A DNA stretch of 9,833 nucleotides from positions 1 through 9,833 of the forward strand of contig JAHHSE010000045.1 in assembly GCA_020025395.1 (NCBI GenBank). The letters run 5' to 3'. The stretch's first letter is position 1. Each line of letters starts with the position of its first letter. Origin of the DNA: Oscillospiraceae bacterium (GTDB lineage: Bacteria; Bacillota; Clostridia; Oscillospirales; Oscillospiraceae). This document shows positions 1 to 6,850 of this stretch, piece by piece. The position numbers were made by a program, and so were the translations under genes. Under the pieces are notes generated by a model. That model ran no database searches. It was given only the letters and a program-made list of their open reading frames with translations, and had not been told where the DNA came from.

Positions 1-1788
1 GCCAAACAGATTGAGCTGGGAAAGGCCCAGAAGCCAAGCCTCCTGGGCGGCCCAGGGATGATAGCCGGACAGGGCGGGGAGGGAGTCGGCCGGGGGAGCC
101 TGTTGGGCGGAGACCTTCATTTGCAGGTTGAGCCGGGTGGAAAACCGGGACAGGATGACGATCATCTGCTCATAGGTCAGAGGAGACTCCGGATGAAACA
201 GACCTTTTTCATCCCCGGTGACCAGGCCCAGCTCCGCCATGGCGCGGACAGAGGAGGCGTACCAGGCGGTGGGGCTCACATCGGCAAAGGTGGGAGAGCC
301 GTCATGGGCCTCCGCCCGGAGAAGCCGGGCCAGCATGGCACAGAGATCGGCCCGGGTCAGCAGGGCCTTTGGCTGGACCAGCCCCTGCTCGTCTCCCTGA
401 AGAATGCCATAGGTCCCCAGCACATTGAGGGCGTACTGGTGGGGAGAATCCGCGGCGTCGGAGAAGGTTCGCCTGCGATATTCCTCCAGACCAAGGCGCT
501 TGGCCAGCTGGGGAGGGGTCAGACTCTCCCAGCCTCCCGATCCGTGGCCCAGATAAAGGACGGCATCCGGCCAGAGAGCCTCCAAAAGCTCCACAAAAGC
601 GGGACGAAACGCAGGGTCAAGAGCCTGGTCCAGGGAGAGATACCACTGCCAGGAGGCGGCGTGGACCCGAAGATATCCGTCGTTGGACAGACCGGGGTCC
701 TGGGCCGAGAGAAGCCGGGCGATGGGGAGGGTATTGGCCTCAGAGACCATCAGATGGGGAAAGACACCGATCTTGTCGTTGCACACCCCTTTGGGAGAGT
801 AAAAGCGGGCGGAGGTGATGCGGACCGCGTCCCCCTCCAGAAAATAGGTGGGCTCACTCCGCCGGTCCACCACAGTCTGGGCCACCCCCTTGCCAAAGGT
901 GCGGGTCCCCAAAATGAGGCCGCCCTCACTGTCCCGGATGGAGGCCGCCATCAGCTCCGAGGAGGAGGCGGTGGACGGGTCCACCATCAGGATCACCGGT
1001 TCCATCAGAGTGCGGTCCTGCTGGGGGGAAAAGGAAAACACCTTGCCATCCCGTCCTTGAAGCAGGACCTGAGGGCCGGGATCGCTGAACAGCCCCGCCG
1101 CATCGGCGGCGGCCTGGGTGAGACCGCCGGAGTTCCCCCTCAGATCCACCAGCCAGAGACTGGTTTCCCCATCCAGGGCATCGACGGCCTCCGCAAAGTG
1201 GGCATAGGTCTCCTCGCCAAAGGAATCGCAGTCTATGTAGCCAATGCGGCCATCCATTTTCTGATGGGTGGTATAGGGAATGGAGAAGGGGGAGCGGATC
1301 AGGGTCAGTACGGTTTCCTGCCCGTCTGCCCGCAGCAGGGAGAGGGTCACAGTGGTGCCCTCCTCTCCCTGCATCCAGCCCACCAGCTCCTCCATATCAG
1401 CGGCCTGGAGGACCCGGTGACCATCAATGGCGGTGATCCGATCCCCGGGGAGGACCCCCGCCTTTTCCGCCGCCCCGTTGGGAAGGACCTCCTGGATCAC
1501 CAGCTGGGCGCCGTCCTCCGTGCGGGTGGAGACAATGCCAAGTCCCACCTGGGAGACATCGTTCATGGAGGAGAGAAAGCGGCGGTATTCCTCCGGGGTA
1601 AAGTAGCCGCTGTACTGATCCAGACCGTCAAACAGGTCGGAGACCGTGGGACGGCTGAGCACTTCATCGGGGACCGGGTCAATATAAAGCGTCTCCACCA
1701 GGGAGCGGGCCTGCTCAATGGTGAGGGCGGAGGCGCTGGAGAGAAGCAGGGAAAGGGAGAGGGTCAAGGAGAAAAACAGTTTTTTCAT
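1..1788 (-). CDS. Secreted S41 (C-terminal processing) protease with PDZ and SLH domains, 3' end cut by window
   Basis: A serine protease of the CtpA/CtpB type, predicted to act outside the membrane and to be held on the cell wall. The 596 visible codons start at the ATG at 1788, with GGGAGG four bases upstream, and stay open to position 1, so the C-terminus is missing. Residues 1-21 form a signal peptide (MKK, a Leu/Ser-rich core, then ASA). A PDZ domain spans about 80-163 (VGLGI at 81-85). The S41 core spans about 165-350, with DLRGNSGG at 215-222. The Ser-Lys-Gln catalytic set is visible: Ser275 in STASSSE, Lys300 in TFGKG (25 residues apart, as in plant D1 processing protease) and Gln304. 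SLH repeats follow at about 441-490 and 500-550, and a third begins near 575. It lies 12 bp after pepT and has no visible promoter of its own, so it is probably co-transcribed. The protease call is firm; the substrate is unknown. Confidence 0.93.
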   Translation of the reverse strand, partial: MKKLFFSLTLSLSLLLSSASALTIEQARSLVETLYIDPVPDEVLSRPTVSDLFDGLDQYSGYFTPEEYRRFLSSMNDVSQVGLGIVSTRTEDGAQLVIQEVLPNGAAEKAGVLPGDRITAIDGHRVLQAADMEELVGWMQGEEGTTVTLSLLRADGQETVLTLIRSPFSIPYTTHQKMDGRIGYIDCDSFGEETYAHFAEAVDALDGETSLWLVDLRGNSGGLTQAAADAAGLFSDPGPQVLLQGRDGKVFSFSPQQDRTLMEPVILMVDPSTASSSELMAASIRDSEGGLILGTRTFGKGVAQTVVDRRSEPTYFLEGDAVRITSARFYSPKGVCNDKIGVFPHLMVSEANTLPIARLLSAQDPGLSNDGYLRVHAASWQWYLSLDQALDPAFRPAFVELLEALWPDAVLYLGHGSGGWESLTPPQLAKRLGLEEYRRRTFSDAADSPHQYALNVLGTYGILQGDEQGLVQPKALLTRADLCAMLARLLRAEAHDGSPTFADVSPTAWYASSVRAMAELGLVTGDEKGLFHPESPLTYEQMIVILSRFSTRLNLQMKVSAQQAPPADSLPALSGYHPWAAQEAWLLGLSQLNLFG

Positions 1789-1800
1789 AGGTCCTCCCGC

Positions 1801-3015
1801 TTAGGCTTCCCGGACCAGGTGGACCAGAACCTCCACCATGGTTTCCAAAGAGGATTGAGGAATGTATTCCATAGGACCGTGGAAGTGAAAGCCCCCGGTG
1901 GACAGATTGGGGCAGGGAAGTCCCATATAGGAGAGCCGTGCCCCGTCGGTGCCGCCCCGGATGGGAACCTCCACAGGGGTGACACCCGCCTTTCGGAAGG
2001 CGGCCTTTGCCCGGTGGATGAGATACATATGCGGCTCAATCTGCTCCTTCATATTATAGTACTGATCCTGTATATCCAGGTCTATGGTTCCCGCCCCGTA
2101 CTTGTCGTTGAGATAGGCGCAGATCCGGGTCATGGTCTCCTTCCGGGCCTGGAATTTGTCCCTGTCGTGATCCCGGATGATATAGGAGAGGGCGGCGGTG
2201 GTTTCATCCCCGGACATCCCCTGAAGGTGATAAAATCCCTCATAGCCCTCGGTGTGGGCAGGAGTCTCCGCGGGGGGGAGCATCCCCGCCAGCTCAATGG
2301 CGATAAGCAGGGCGTTTTTCATCTTGTTCTTGGCGGAGCCGGGATGGATATTCAGGCCATGAACCGTGAGCCTGGCCCCGGCGGCGTTGAAGTTTTCATA
2401 TTCCAGCTCGCCCAGCTCCCCGCCGTCCACGGTATAGGCCACGGCGGCCCCAAACTTGGAGACATCAAAGTGGTCGGCCCCCCGGCCCACCTCCTCATCG
2501 GGGGTGAAGCCCACGGCGATGCGTCCGTGGCGGATCTCCGGATGGGTGATCAGATGCTCCATGGCGGTGATGATCTCCGCCGCCCCGGCCTTGTCATCCG
2601 CCCCCAGCAGGGTGGTGCCGTCGGTGACGATCAGGGTCTTCCCGATGTTCCGGGAGAGGCTGTCATACTCCTCCGCCCGCATCACCAGACCCAGATCTTC
2701 ATTCAAAACCAGATCCCCCCCGGTGTACTGGACCAGACGGGGCTTTACATTGGCGCCAGGGGCCGCGGGAGCCGTGTCCATATGGGAGATGAGGCCCAGG
2801 CAGGGGATGCCCTCACAGCCGGGTGTGGCCGGAAGCCAGGCGTAAACATAGCCGTTTTCATCCATATGGGCGTTGGACAGCCCCAGTGAAGAAAGCTCCT
2901 CTGCCAAAAGCTGGCCCAAAACCTTCTGCTTATCGGTGGTGGGGACGGTGGCGCTCTCCTCGTCAGACTGGGTGTCAAAAGAGACATAGCGGAGAAAGCG
3001 TTCGGTTACAGTCAT
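1801..3015 (-). CDS. pepT: Peptidase T (tripeptide aminopeptidase, M20 zinc family)
   Basis: Cytoplasmic di-zinc aminopeptidase that removes the N-terminal residue of tripeptides, a late step in peptide use. It has 404 residues, close to the usual length of about 408. The metal ligands match known PepT: His78 and Asp80 in SHMDT, bridging Asp140 in GADDKAG, the general base Glu174 followed by ligand Glu175 in TPDEEVGRG, Asp197 in TVDGGE and His379 in GGFHFHG. The start chosen is the ATG at 3015, because AGGAAAGG lies nine bases upstream and the protein then begins MTVTERFLRY as PepT does. The frame is open upstream to 3123, but that extension has no family similarity. The closer upstream ATG at 3024 sits directly on the ribosome site. 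It is the first gene of a minus-strand unit with the S41-SLH protease. Confidence 0.96.
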   Translation of the reverse strand: MTVTERFLRYVSFDTQSDEESATVPTTDKQKVLGQLLAEELSSLGLSNAHMDENGYVYAWLPATPGCEGIPCLGLISHMDTAPAAPGANVKPRLVQYTGGDLVLNEDLGLVMRAEEYDSLSRNIGKTLIVTDGTTLLGADDKAGAAEIITAMEHLITHPEIRHGRIAVGFTPDEEVGRGADHFDVSKFGAAVAYTVDGGELGELEYENFNAAGARLTVHGLNIHPGSAKNKMKNALLIAIELAGMLPPAETPAHTEGYEGFYHLQGMSGDETTAALSYIIRDHDRDKFQARKETMTRICAYLNDKYGAGTIDLDIQDQYYNMKEQIEPHMYLIHRAKAAFRKAGVTPVEVPIRGGTDGARLSYMGLPCPNLSTGGFHFHGPMEYIPQSSLETMVEVLVHLVREA

Positions 3016-3170
3016 TTGAATCATCCTTTCCTGTAAAGACAGACATTCTGAAAGGTGCGGGAGATTCCTTTCCAGAAAGTTCATGGTTTGTCTGTTGACT
3101 TCGATGATGAAAGTGAGATACACTATACATTAAGACAGAATAAGTATATCATATCAACAGGTGATTTTCC
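3016..3170. promoter_or_regulatory. Divergent promoter region between pepT and the alpha/beta hydrolase operon
   Basis: A 155-bp region, AT-rich in its right half, separates two divergent units and must carry both promoters unless transcription enters from elsewhere. Plus-strand candidate: TTGACT at 3095-3100, then 16 bp, then a poor GATACA at 3117-3122. Minus-strand candidate for pepT: TTGATA (complement of 3152-3157), then 17 bp, then CTTAAT (complement of 3129-3134). Neither -10 element is good. TATAC (3124-3128) and GTATA (3144-3148) form a short inverted repeat that could be an operator or chance. The ribosome site AGGTG at 3159-3163 serves the hydrolase. Confidence 0.4.
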
Positions 3171-4121
3171 ATGGTTAAAACAACTTCCTTTCCTTATCCG
3201 TCCGCCGATGGAGTCCATCAGATCTACGCCGCCCAATGGATCCCGGAGGGGGAGCCAAAAGCCGTGGTGCAGATGGTTCATGGGATCTGCGAATATGTGG
3301 AGCGATATGATCGGTTTGCCCGCTTTCTGGCCCAACGGGGATATCTGGTCTGCGGAGAGGATCATCTGGGTCATGGACGGACCGGGAAGGCGGAGGGGAT
3401 CTTTGGCTGGTTCTCCGAAGAGGAGGGCTGGAACAGGGTTCTCACCGATACCCACCATCTCACAGAACAAATGAGAGAGAAATGGCCCCGGCTGCCCTAT
3501 TTCCTCTTCGGCCACTCCATGGGGTCCTTCCTGACCCGCCATGCGCTCATCCGTTGGCCGGGAGAGGTGACAGGGGCTGTTCTGTCCGGCACCGGGCAGG
3601 AATCCGCCCCCATGATCGCCGCGGGAAAGAGCCTGTCCGGCCTGCTGAAAAAAATGGGGAAGGGCAGAGAGGTCAGCCCCCTTATCACCAAGCTCTCTCT
3701 CGGGGCCTACAATCGGAAATTTGCCCCCAATCGGACCCGTGTGGACTGGCTCAGCCGAGATCCCGCAGTCCAGGATGCCTATCTGGCAGATCCCCTCTGT
3801 ACTTTTTTGCCCACGGTGGGAATGTTTCGGGACATGATGGAGGGGCTTACCATCATCGGAACCCCCGCCAACCTGACCAAAATGGACAAAAATACCCCGG
3901 TCTTCTTCCTCTCCGGGGATCGGGATCCGGTGGGACAGATGGGGAAAGGGGTGGAAAGGGTCTACCGTCTGTTTAAAGAGGCCGGGTGCAAAGATGTCAC
4001 GCTCAGACTCTACAGAGAGGGACGGCATGAAATGCTGAATGAATGCAACTATGAACAGGTGCAGAAGGACATTCTCAACTGGATCGAAACCCATCTGCCC
4101 GCCCGGAAGGAGGCAATTTAA
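3171..4121 (+). CDS. Alpha/beta hydrolase, monoacylglycerol lipase / lysophospholipase type
   Basis: A 316-residue esterase of the serine-aminopeptidase/Hydrolase_4 family, which cleaves monoacylglycerols, lysophospholipids or related esters; the actual substrate cannot be read from sequence. The early oxyanion region is VHGICEY (36-42), followed by EDHLGHG (63-69). The nucleophile elbow is GHSMG with Ser116, the probable acid is Asp252 in SGDRDPVG, and the base is His286 in EGRHEMLNE. There is no signal peptide or membrane segment, so it is probably cytoplasmic. The cap region lies at about 140-235. The start at 3171 has AGGTG seven bases upstream. It is the first gene of a three-gene operon, and its TAA stop overlaps the next ATG by one base (TAATG), which suggests translational coupling. 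A long antisense frame here is only a shadow. Confidence 0.9.
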   Translation: MVKTTSFPYPSADGVHQIYAAQWIPEGEPKAVVQMVHGICEYVERYDRFARFLAQRGYLVCGEDHLGHGRTGKAEGIFGWFSEEEGWNRVLTDTHHLTEQMREKWPRLPYFLFGHSMGSFLTRHALIRWPGEVTGAVLSGTGQESAPMIAAGKSLSGLLKKMGKGREVSPLITKLSLGAYNRKFAPNRTRVDWLSRDPAVQDAYLADPLCTFLPTVGMFRDMMEGLTIIGTPANLTKMDKNTPVFFLSGDRDPVGQMGKGVERVYRLFKEAGCKDVTLRLYREGRHEMLNECNYEQVQKDILNWIETHLPARKEAI

Positions 4122-4345
4122 TGTCTGATGAAGTCTATATCCCCCGAGAGGGAGAAAAAAGAATTGTCGTGGACGAGACCCTATGCACCCACGATCACGA
4201 CTGCGTGCCCGTCAAGGTCTGTCCCGTGGAGGCCATTCGACGCACCGGGGACTGCCCCCCGGTGGTCAATCACCGGATCTGCCTGGTCTGCGGGGCGTGT
4301 CTCAAGGTCTGTCCCACCAAAGCCCTGTCCGTTCAAAGGGGGTAG
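4121..4345 (+). CDS. Small ferredoxin-like 4Fe-4S protein with an atypical first cysteine motif
   Basis: A 74-residue protein with eight cysteines: 22, 28, 34, 45, 54, 57, 60 and 64. The second half has the classical CxxCxxCxxxCP pattern (Cys54, 57, 60, 64). The first half does not: it reads C-x5-C-x5-CP (Cys22, 28, 34), and Cys45 lies between the halves. By analogy with two-cluster ferredoxins, Cys54/57/60 plus Cys34 should bind one normal [4Fe-4S] cluster. Cys22, 28 and 64, perhaps with Cys45, would have to hold a second, unusual cluster if one exists. It is probably a cytoplasmic electron carrier; the partner is unknown. The ribosome site GGAAGGAGG (4105-4113) is inside the hydrolase gene and the start overlaps its stop. 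The next gene begins four bases after this stop. Confidence 0.85.
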   Translation: MSDEVYIPREGEKRIVVDETLCTHDHDCVPVKVCPVEAIRRTGDCPPVVNHRICLVCGACLKVCPTKALSVQRG

Positions 4346-4348
4346 GAG

Positions 4349-5473
4349 ATGGATAAAAAGCTCTTTCGCAGCCTGCTCCTCCTCATTACCTATACAGTCC
4401 TTTTGATCCTTGCCATTGTCCGCCTGGATGATATCCAGGGGTTCCTATGGAGCGTGGCGGGGGCCTTCCAGCCCTTCATCCTGGGCTTTGCCATTGCCTT
4501 CATTCTCCATCGCCCCTGCCGTTTTTTCCTCCGCCTCTATGGAAAAAAGCTGCCGGATCGGGCGTCAAAGCCCCTGGCTGTCCTCACCTCATACGGCGCC
4601 ATGCTCCTGATCATCACCGGCATCTTCGCCTTTGTGATCCCCCAGGTGGTGGACAGCATGGAGTTGTTTATCTCCAATCTAAACGGATACATAAGCCATT
4701 TGCAGACCTGGATCAATCAGTTGGTCAATACCCTGGATATGGAGTTTTTGAAATCCCTGGACCTGTCCAATCTCTATAATATCATTCAGAAAATGGGAAA
4801 TGCGGCGCTGGATATGATCAGCAATGCGGTTCCCCAGCTCTTTACCCTCACCTCCGGCATCATCTCGGTGGTGGTTACGGGAACCCTGTCCCTTGTCTTC
4901 TCCATCTATATGCTCTCCGGGCAGGAAAAGCTCCTCGCCCAGTGCCGCTCCGTGGCCCGGGCCTATCTGCCCCAAAAAGTGCAGGAACCCCTCTTCTCCG
5001 TGATCCGCCTTTCGGCAGATACCTTTACCAACTTCGTCTCCGGACAGGCGGTGGAGGCCTGCATTCTGGGCAGCCTCTGCTTTGCGGGCTGCGTCCTCCT
5101 GCGTTTCCCGTACGCCCCTCTGATCGGTGTGTTTGTGGGGGTCTCCGCCCTGATCCCGGTGGCGGGAGCCTATCTGGGTGCCATTCTCTCCGCCCTGCTT
5201 CTGGTGATGATCTCCCCCGTTCAGGCCCTGGGCTTTTTGATCTTTCTCGTCATCCTTCAGCAGGTGGAGGGGAACCTGATTTATCCCAGAGTGGTTGGAG
5301 GCTCCATCGGTCTGCCCGGCATCTGGGTCCTGACCGCCGTGACCGTGGGGGGCGGACTCTTCGGTTTTCTCGGAATGCTGGTGGGGGTGCCTGTGGTATC
5401 CGTTCTCTACACCCTCCTCAAGGGAGATGTGCATCAAAGGCTGGAGGAGAAGGGAAAAGGACCAAATATGTGA
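4349..5473 (+). CDS. AI-2E family transporter (PerM/YtvI-like membrane protein)
   Basis: A 374-residue integral membrane protein of the AI-2E/PerM family. Members include the autoinducer-2 exporter TqsA, ion antiporters and the sporulation protein YtvI; which role applies here cannot be told from sequence. Hydrophobic segments lie near 7-27, 35-54, 75-98, 165-190, 235-252, 256-288, 290-306 and 325-357, with a long polar region at about 100-160. Family landmarks are FVSGQAVEA (229-237), IPVAGAYLGA (269-278) and QQVEGNLIYPRVVGGSIGLP (304-323). The start has GGGGG six bases upstream, inside the end of the ferredoxin gene. It is the last gene of the three-gene operon, and a hairpin lies 26 bases past its stop. 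Length and topology are normal for the family. Confidence 0.92.
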   Translation: MDKKLFRSLLLLITYTVLLILAIVRLDDIQGFLWSVAGAFQPFILGFAIAFILHRPCRFFLRLYGKKLPDRASKPLAVLTSYGAMLLIITGIFAFVIPQVVDSMELFISNLNGYISHLQTWINQLVNTLDMEFLKSLDLSNLYNIIQKMGNAALDMISNAVPQLFTLTSGIISVVVTGTLSLVFSIYMLSGQEKLLAQCRSVARAYLPQKVQEPLFSVIRLSADTFTNFVSGQAVEACILGSLCFAGCVLLRFPYAPLIGVFVGVSALIPVAGAYLGAILSALLLVMISPVQALGFLIFLVILQQVEGNLIYPRVVGGSIGLPGIWVLTAVTVGGGLFGFLGMLVGVPVVSVLYTLLKGDVHQRLEEKGKGPNM

Positions 5474-5499
5474 CCCGTCAGGATACGAATAACCCCAAA

Positions 5500-5528
5500 A
5501 AATGGCAGGAGAAATTCTCCTGCCATTT
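5500..5528. terminator. Hairpin terminator between convergent units
   Basis: AAATGGCAGGAGAA (5500-5513) pairs with TTCTCCTGCCATTT (5515-5528), a perfect palindrome; a physical loop would be about AAATT. Read on the minus strand the stem is followed by a run of six T, so it best ends the spmA-spmB transcript. On the plus strand it has only a short T tract, but it is the only candidate for ending the AI-2E operon. Confidence 0.8.
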
Positions 5529-5539
5529 CATCTTGCGGG

Positions 5540-5557
5540 AAACCGGGAAAGTACCGG
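5540..5557. repeat. 18-nt repeat, copy 1
   Basis: AAACCGGGAAAGTACCGG, identical over all 18 bases to 9764-9781 and in the same orientation. It sits between the terminator hairpin and the spmB stop codon. An inner ACCGG/CCGGT can form a 5-bp stem. Eighteen identical bases are unlikely by chance in a window this short, so this is probably part of a dispersed intergenic element. Confidence 0.65.
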
Positions 5558-5563
5558 TATGTT

Positions 5564-6082
5564 TCAGAAAAGAAGACGGACCGCAAAGGCGGCCGCCATA
5601 AAACCGGCCAGATCGGCGCAGAGGGCCGCAGGGATGGCGTATCGGGTTCTGGAAATCCCCGCGGCGCCGAAATAGACGGCGATGGTATAAAAGGTGGTCT
5701 CGGTAGAACCAAGCATCACTGCCGCCGTGCGCCCGATCTCGCTGTCCGGCCCGTAGGCGGAAATGAGTTCCGCGCCCACCCCCAGGGCGGCGGACCCGGA
5801 GACCGGGCGGACCAGAAGAAGACCCACTGTCTCCGGAGGAATGCCGAGCCGGAGCAGCAGAGGACCCAGGATCCGGGCTGCCAGCTCCAGGGCGCCGGAG
5901 GCCCTAAGCATATAAACGGCGGTCAACAGCCCGATCAGGGAGGGGACAATATGAAGAAGGGTACCCAAGCCCTCCCCGGCTCCCTGGGTAAGGGCATCGT
6001 ACACGTCCACATGACGGAGCATCCCATAGACCGCCACAAAGGCGATGAGCAGAGGGACCACCAGGTTGATGAAAAGTTCCAT
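5564..6082 (-). CDS. spmB: Spore maturation protein B
   Basis: A 172-residue membrane protein of the nucleoside-recognition (Gate) family, matching Bacillus subtilis SpmB (about 178 residues) along its length. With SpmA it is needed for spore-core dehydration and heat resistance; the molecular activity is not settled. Conserved stretches visible here include RASGALEL (60-67), RPVSGSAALG (92-101), GPDSEIGR (111-118) and GSTETTFYTIAVYFGA (125-140). Hydrophobic segments lie near 4-22, 41-58, 84-104, 127-143 and 149-170. The ATG at 6082 has GGAGG six bases upstream, inside the end of spmA, and only three bases separate the two genes. The gene ends next to a repeat copy and a terminator hairpin. 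Confidence 0.96.
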   Translation of the reverse strand: MELFINLVVPLLIAFVAVYGMLRHVDVYDALTQGAGEGLGTLLHIVPSLIGLLTAVYMLRASGALELAARILGPLLLRLGIPPETVGLLLVRPVSGSAALGVGAELISAYGPDSEIGRTAAVMLGSTETTFYTIAVYFGAAGISRTRYAIPAALCADLAGFMAAAFAVRLLF

Positions 6083-6085
6083 GGG

Positions 6086-6661
6086 CTACCTCCACAGCTT
6101 TCCGAAGAGCTTTGCGGCCAGGATCCCCACAGTGACAGAGATCCCGGAGGCAAGCCAGACGGCGGGGAGGATGTCAAAGGGAGCGGAGCAGCCGGCCGCC
6201 ATGCGGACGGAGGCCACGGTGGTGGGCAGAAGCTGGATGGACGCGGTATTGCACACCACCAGCATACAGAGACTGTTGGAGGCCGATCCGGGGGTGCGGC
6301 GGCTCATCCGACGGGCCGCCTCAATGCCCAGCGGTGTGGCCGCATTCCCCAGACCCAGAAGATTGGCGGAGACATTGGCGGAAATGGCGTCCATCACCTT
6401 GGGATCTCCGGCAAAATCCGGGTAAAGAGGACGGAGAATGGGTTTGAGCAGTCGGGTGAGCTTTTCTGAAAGCCCAGAGCGCCGCATTACCTCCATCACC
6501 CCCATCCAAAGACAGAGCACCCCCGCCATGGACAGGCAGAGCGATACCCCTGCCGCAGCCCCCTCCATGGCGGCGGAGGCTACGGCCTCCCCATGACCCG
6601 TGGCCAGACCACAGAGCAAAGCCGCCACCACCATCCCGGTCCAAATCAGTGACATCGCCAA
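6086..6661 (-). CDS. spmA: Spore maturation protein A
   Basis: Partner of SpmB, a membrane protein of the Gate family acting in spore-core dehydration. It has 191 residues if translation starts at the TTG at 6661, or 189 from the ATG at 6655. GGGAGGGG lies six bases before the TTG and twelve before the ATG, so spacing favours TTG, while alignment of MSLIW with the B. subtilis N-terminus MVNIIW suits either. The strongest family signature is ANLLGLGNAATPLGIEA (99-115), followed by NSLCMLVVCNTASIQLLPT (129-147). Hydrophobic segments lie near 5-20, 37-57, 98-112, 130-150 and 164-185. It is the first gene of the spmA-spmB unit. A CATAGACT box (complement of 6685-6692) resembles a sigma-E -10 element but lacks a good -35, so the promoter is not assigned. 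Confidence 0.95.
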   Translation of the reverse strand: MAMSLIWTGMVVAALLCGLATGHGEAVASAAMEGAAAGVSLCLSMAGVLCLWMGVMEVMRRSGLSEKLTRLLKPILRPLYPDFAGDPKVMDAISANVSANLLGLGNAATPLGIEAARRMSRRTPGSASNSLCMLVVCNTASIQLLPTTVASVRMAAGCSAPFDILPAVWLASGISVTVGILAAKLFGKLWR

Positions 6662-6776
6662 TGTAAACCCCTCCCTTTCTGTTCAGTCTATGTCCCAAAA
6701 AGCAGAACAAGAAGGGTGAAAAGAAAAATATTTATGATTTTATTTTCATTTTCCGGTATTTTCCGACGGATTTCGA
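6662..6776. promoter_or_regulatory. AT-rich divergent region between spmA and the AbrB-like gene
   Basis: This 115-bp stretch holds the spmA ribosome site (complement of about 6667-6674) and a conspicuously A/T-rich segment at about 6718-6755, directly upstream of a consensus -35 box. The A/T-rich tract could act as an UP-like element for the AbrB-like gene, or as a binding site for AbrB itself, since AbrB proteins favour A/T-rich DNA and often repress their own genes. This role is inference. Confidence 0.35.
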
Positions 6777-6805
6777 TTGACACCAGTTTCTGCCATGATT
6801 ATAAT
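6777..6805 (+). promoter_or_regulatory. Consensus sigma-A promoter of the AbrB-like gene
   Basis: TTGACA at 6777-6782, exactly 17 bp, then TATAAT at 6800-6805: both hexamers and the spacer are the vegetative consensus. Transcription would start near 6812, giving a leader of about 39 bases before the ATG at 6851. A promoter this strong suggests high expression held down by a repressor, possibly the gene product itself. Confidence 0.9.
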
Positions 6806-6850
6806 GGCATTTAGCGAATGAAACCCAGCTTACATCAAGGAGAGAGAAAA

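Noticed and set aside
58..2889. A 943-codon open frame on the plus strand
   Set aside because: It lies antisense to two clear protease genes (pepT and S41), crosses the boundary between them and has a low-complexity Gly/Gln/His-rich product. Strong G/C third-position bias in the real genes removes stops on the other strand.
3123..4094. A 323-codon frame antisense to the alpha/beta hydrolase
   Set aside because: The plus-strand gene has a full catalytic triad and a ribosome site; the antisense product resembles no family.
4679..5437. A 252-codon frame antisense to the AI-2E gene
   Set aside because: The His/Gly/Gln-rich product without domains is a shadow of the membrane protein gene.
5951..6469. 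A 172-codon plus-strand frame across spmB and spmA
   Set aside because: It is antisense to two recognised genes and spans their junction.
6685..6692. CATAGACT as a sigma-E -10 box for spmA-spmB
   Set aside because: The box itself is good, but no acceptable -35 lies 14-15 bases upstream, so no promoter was assigned.
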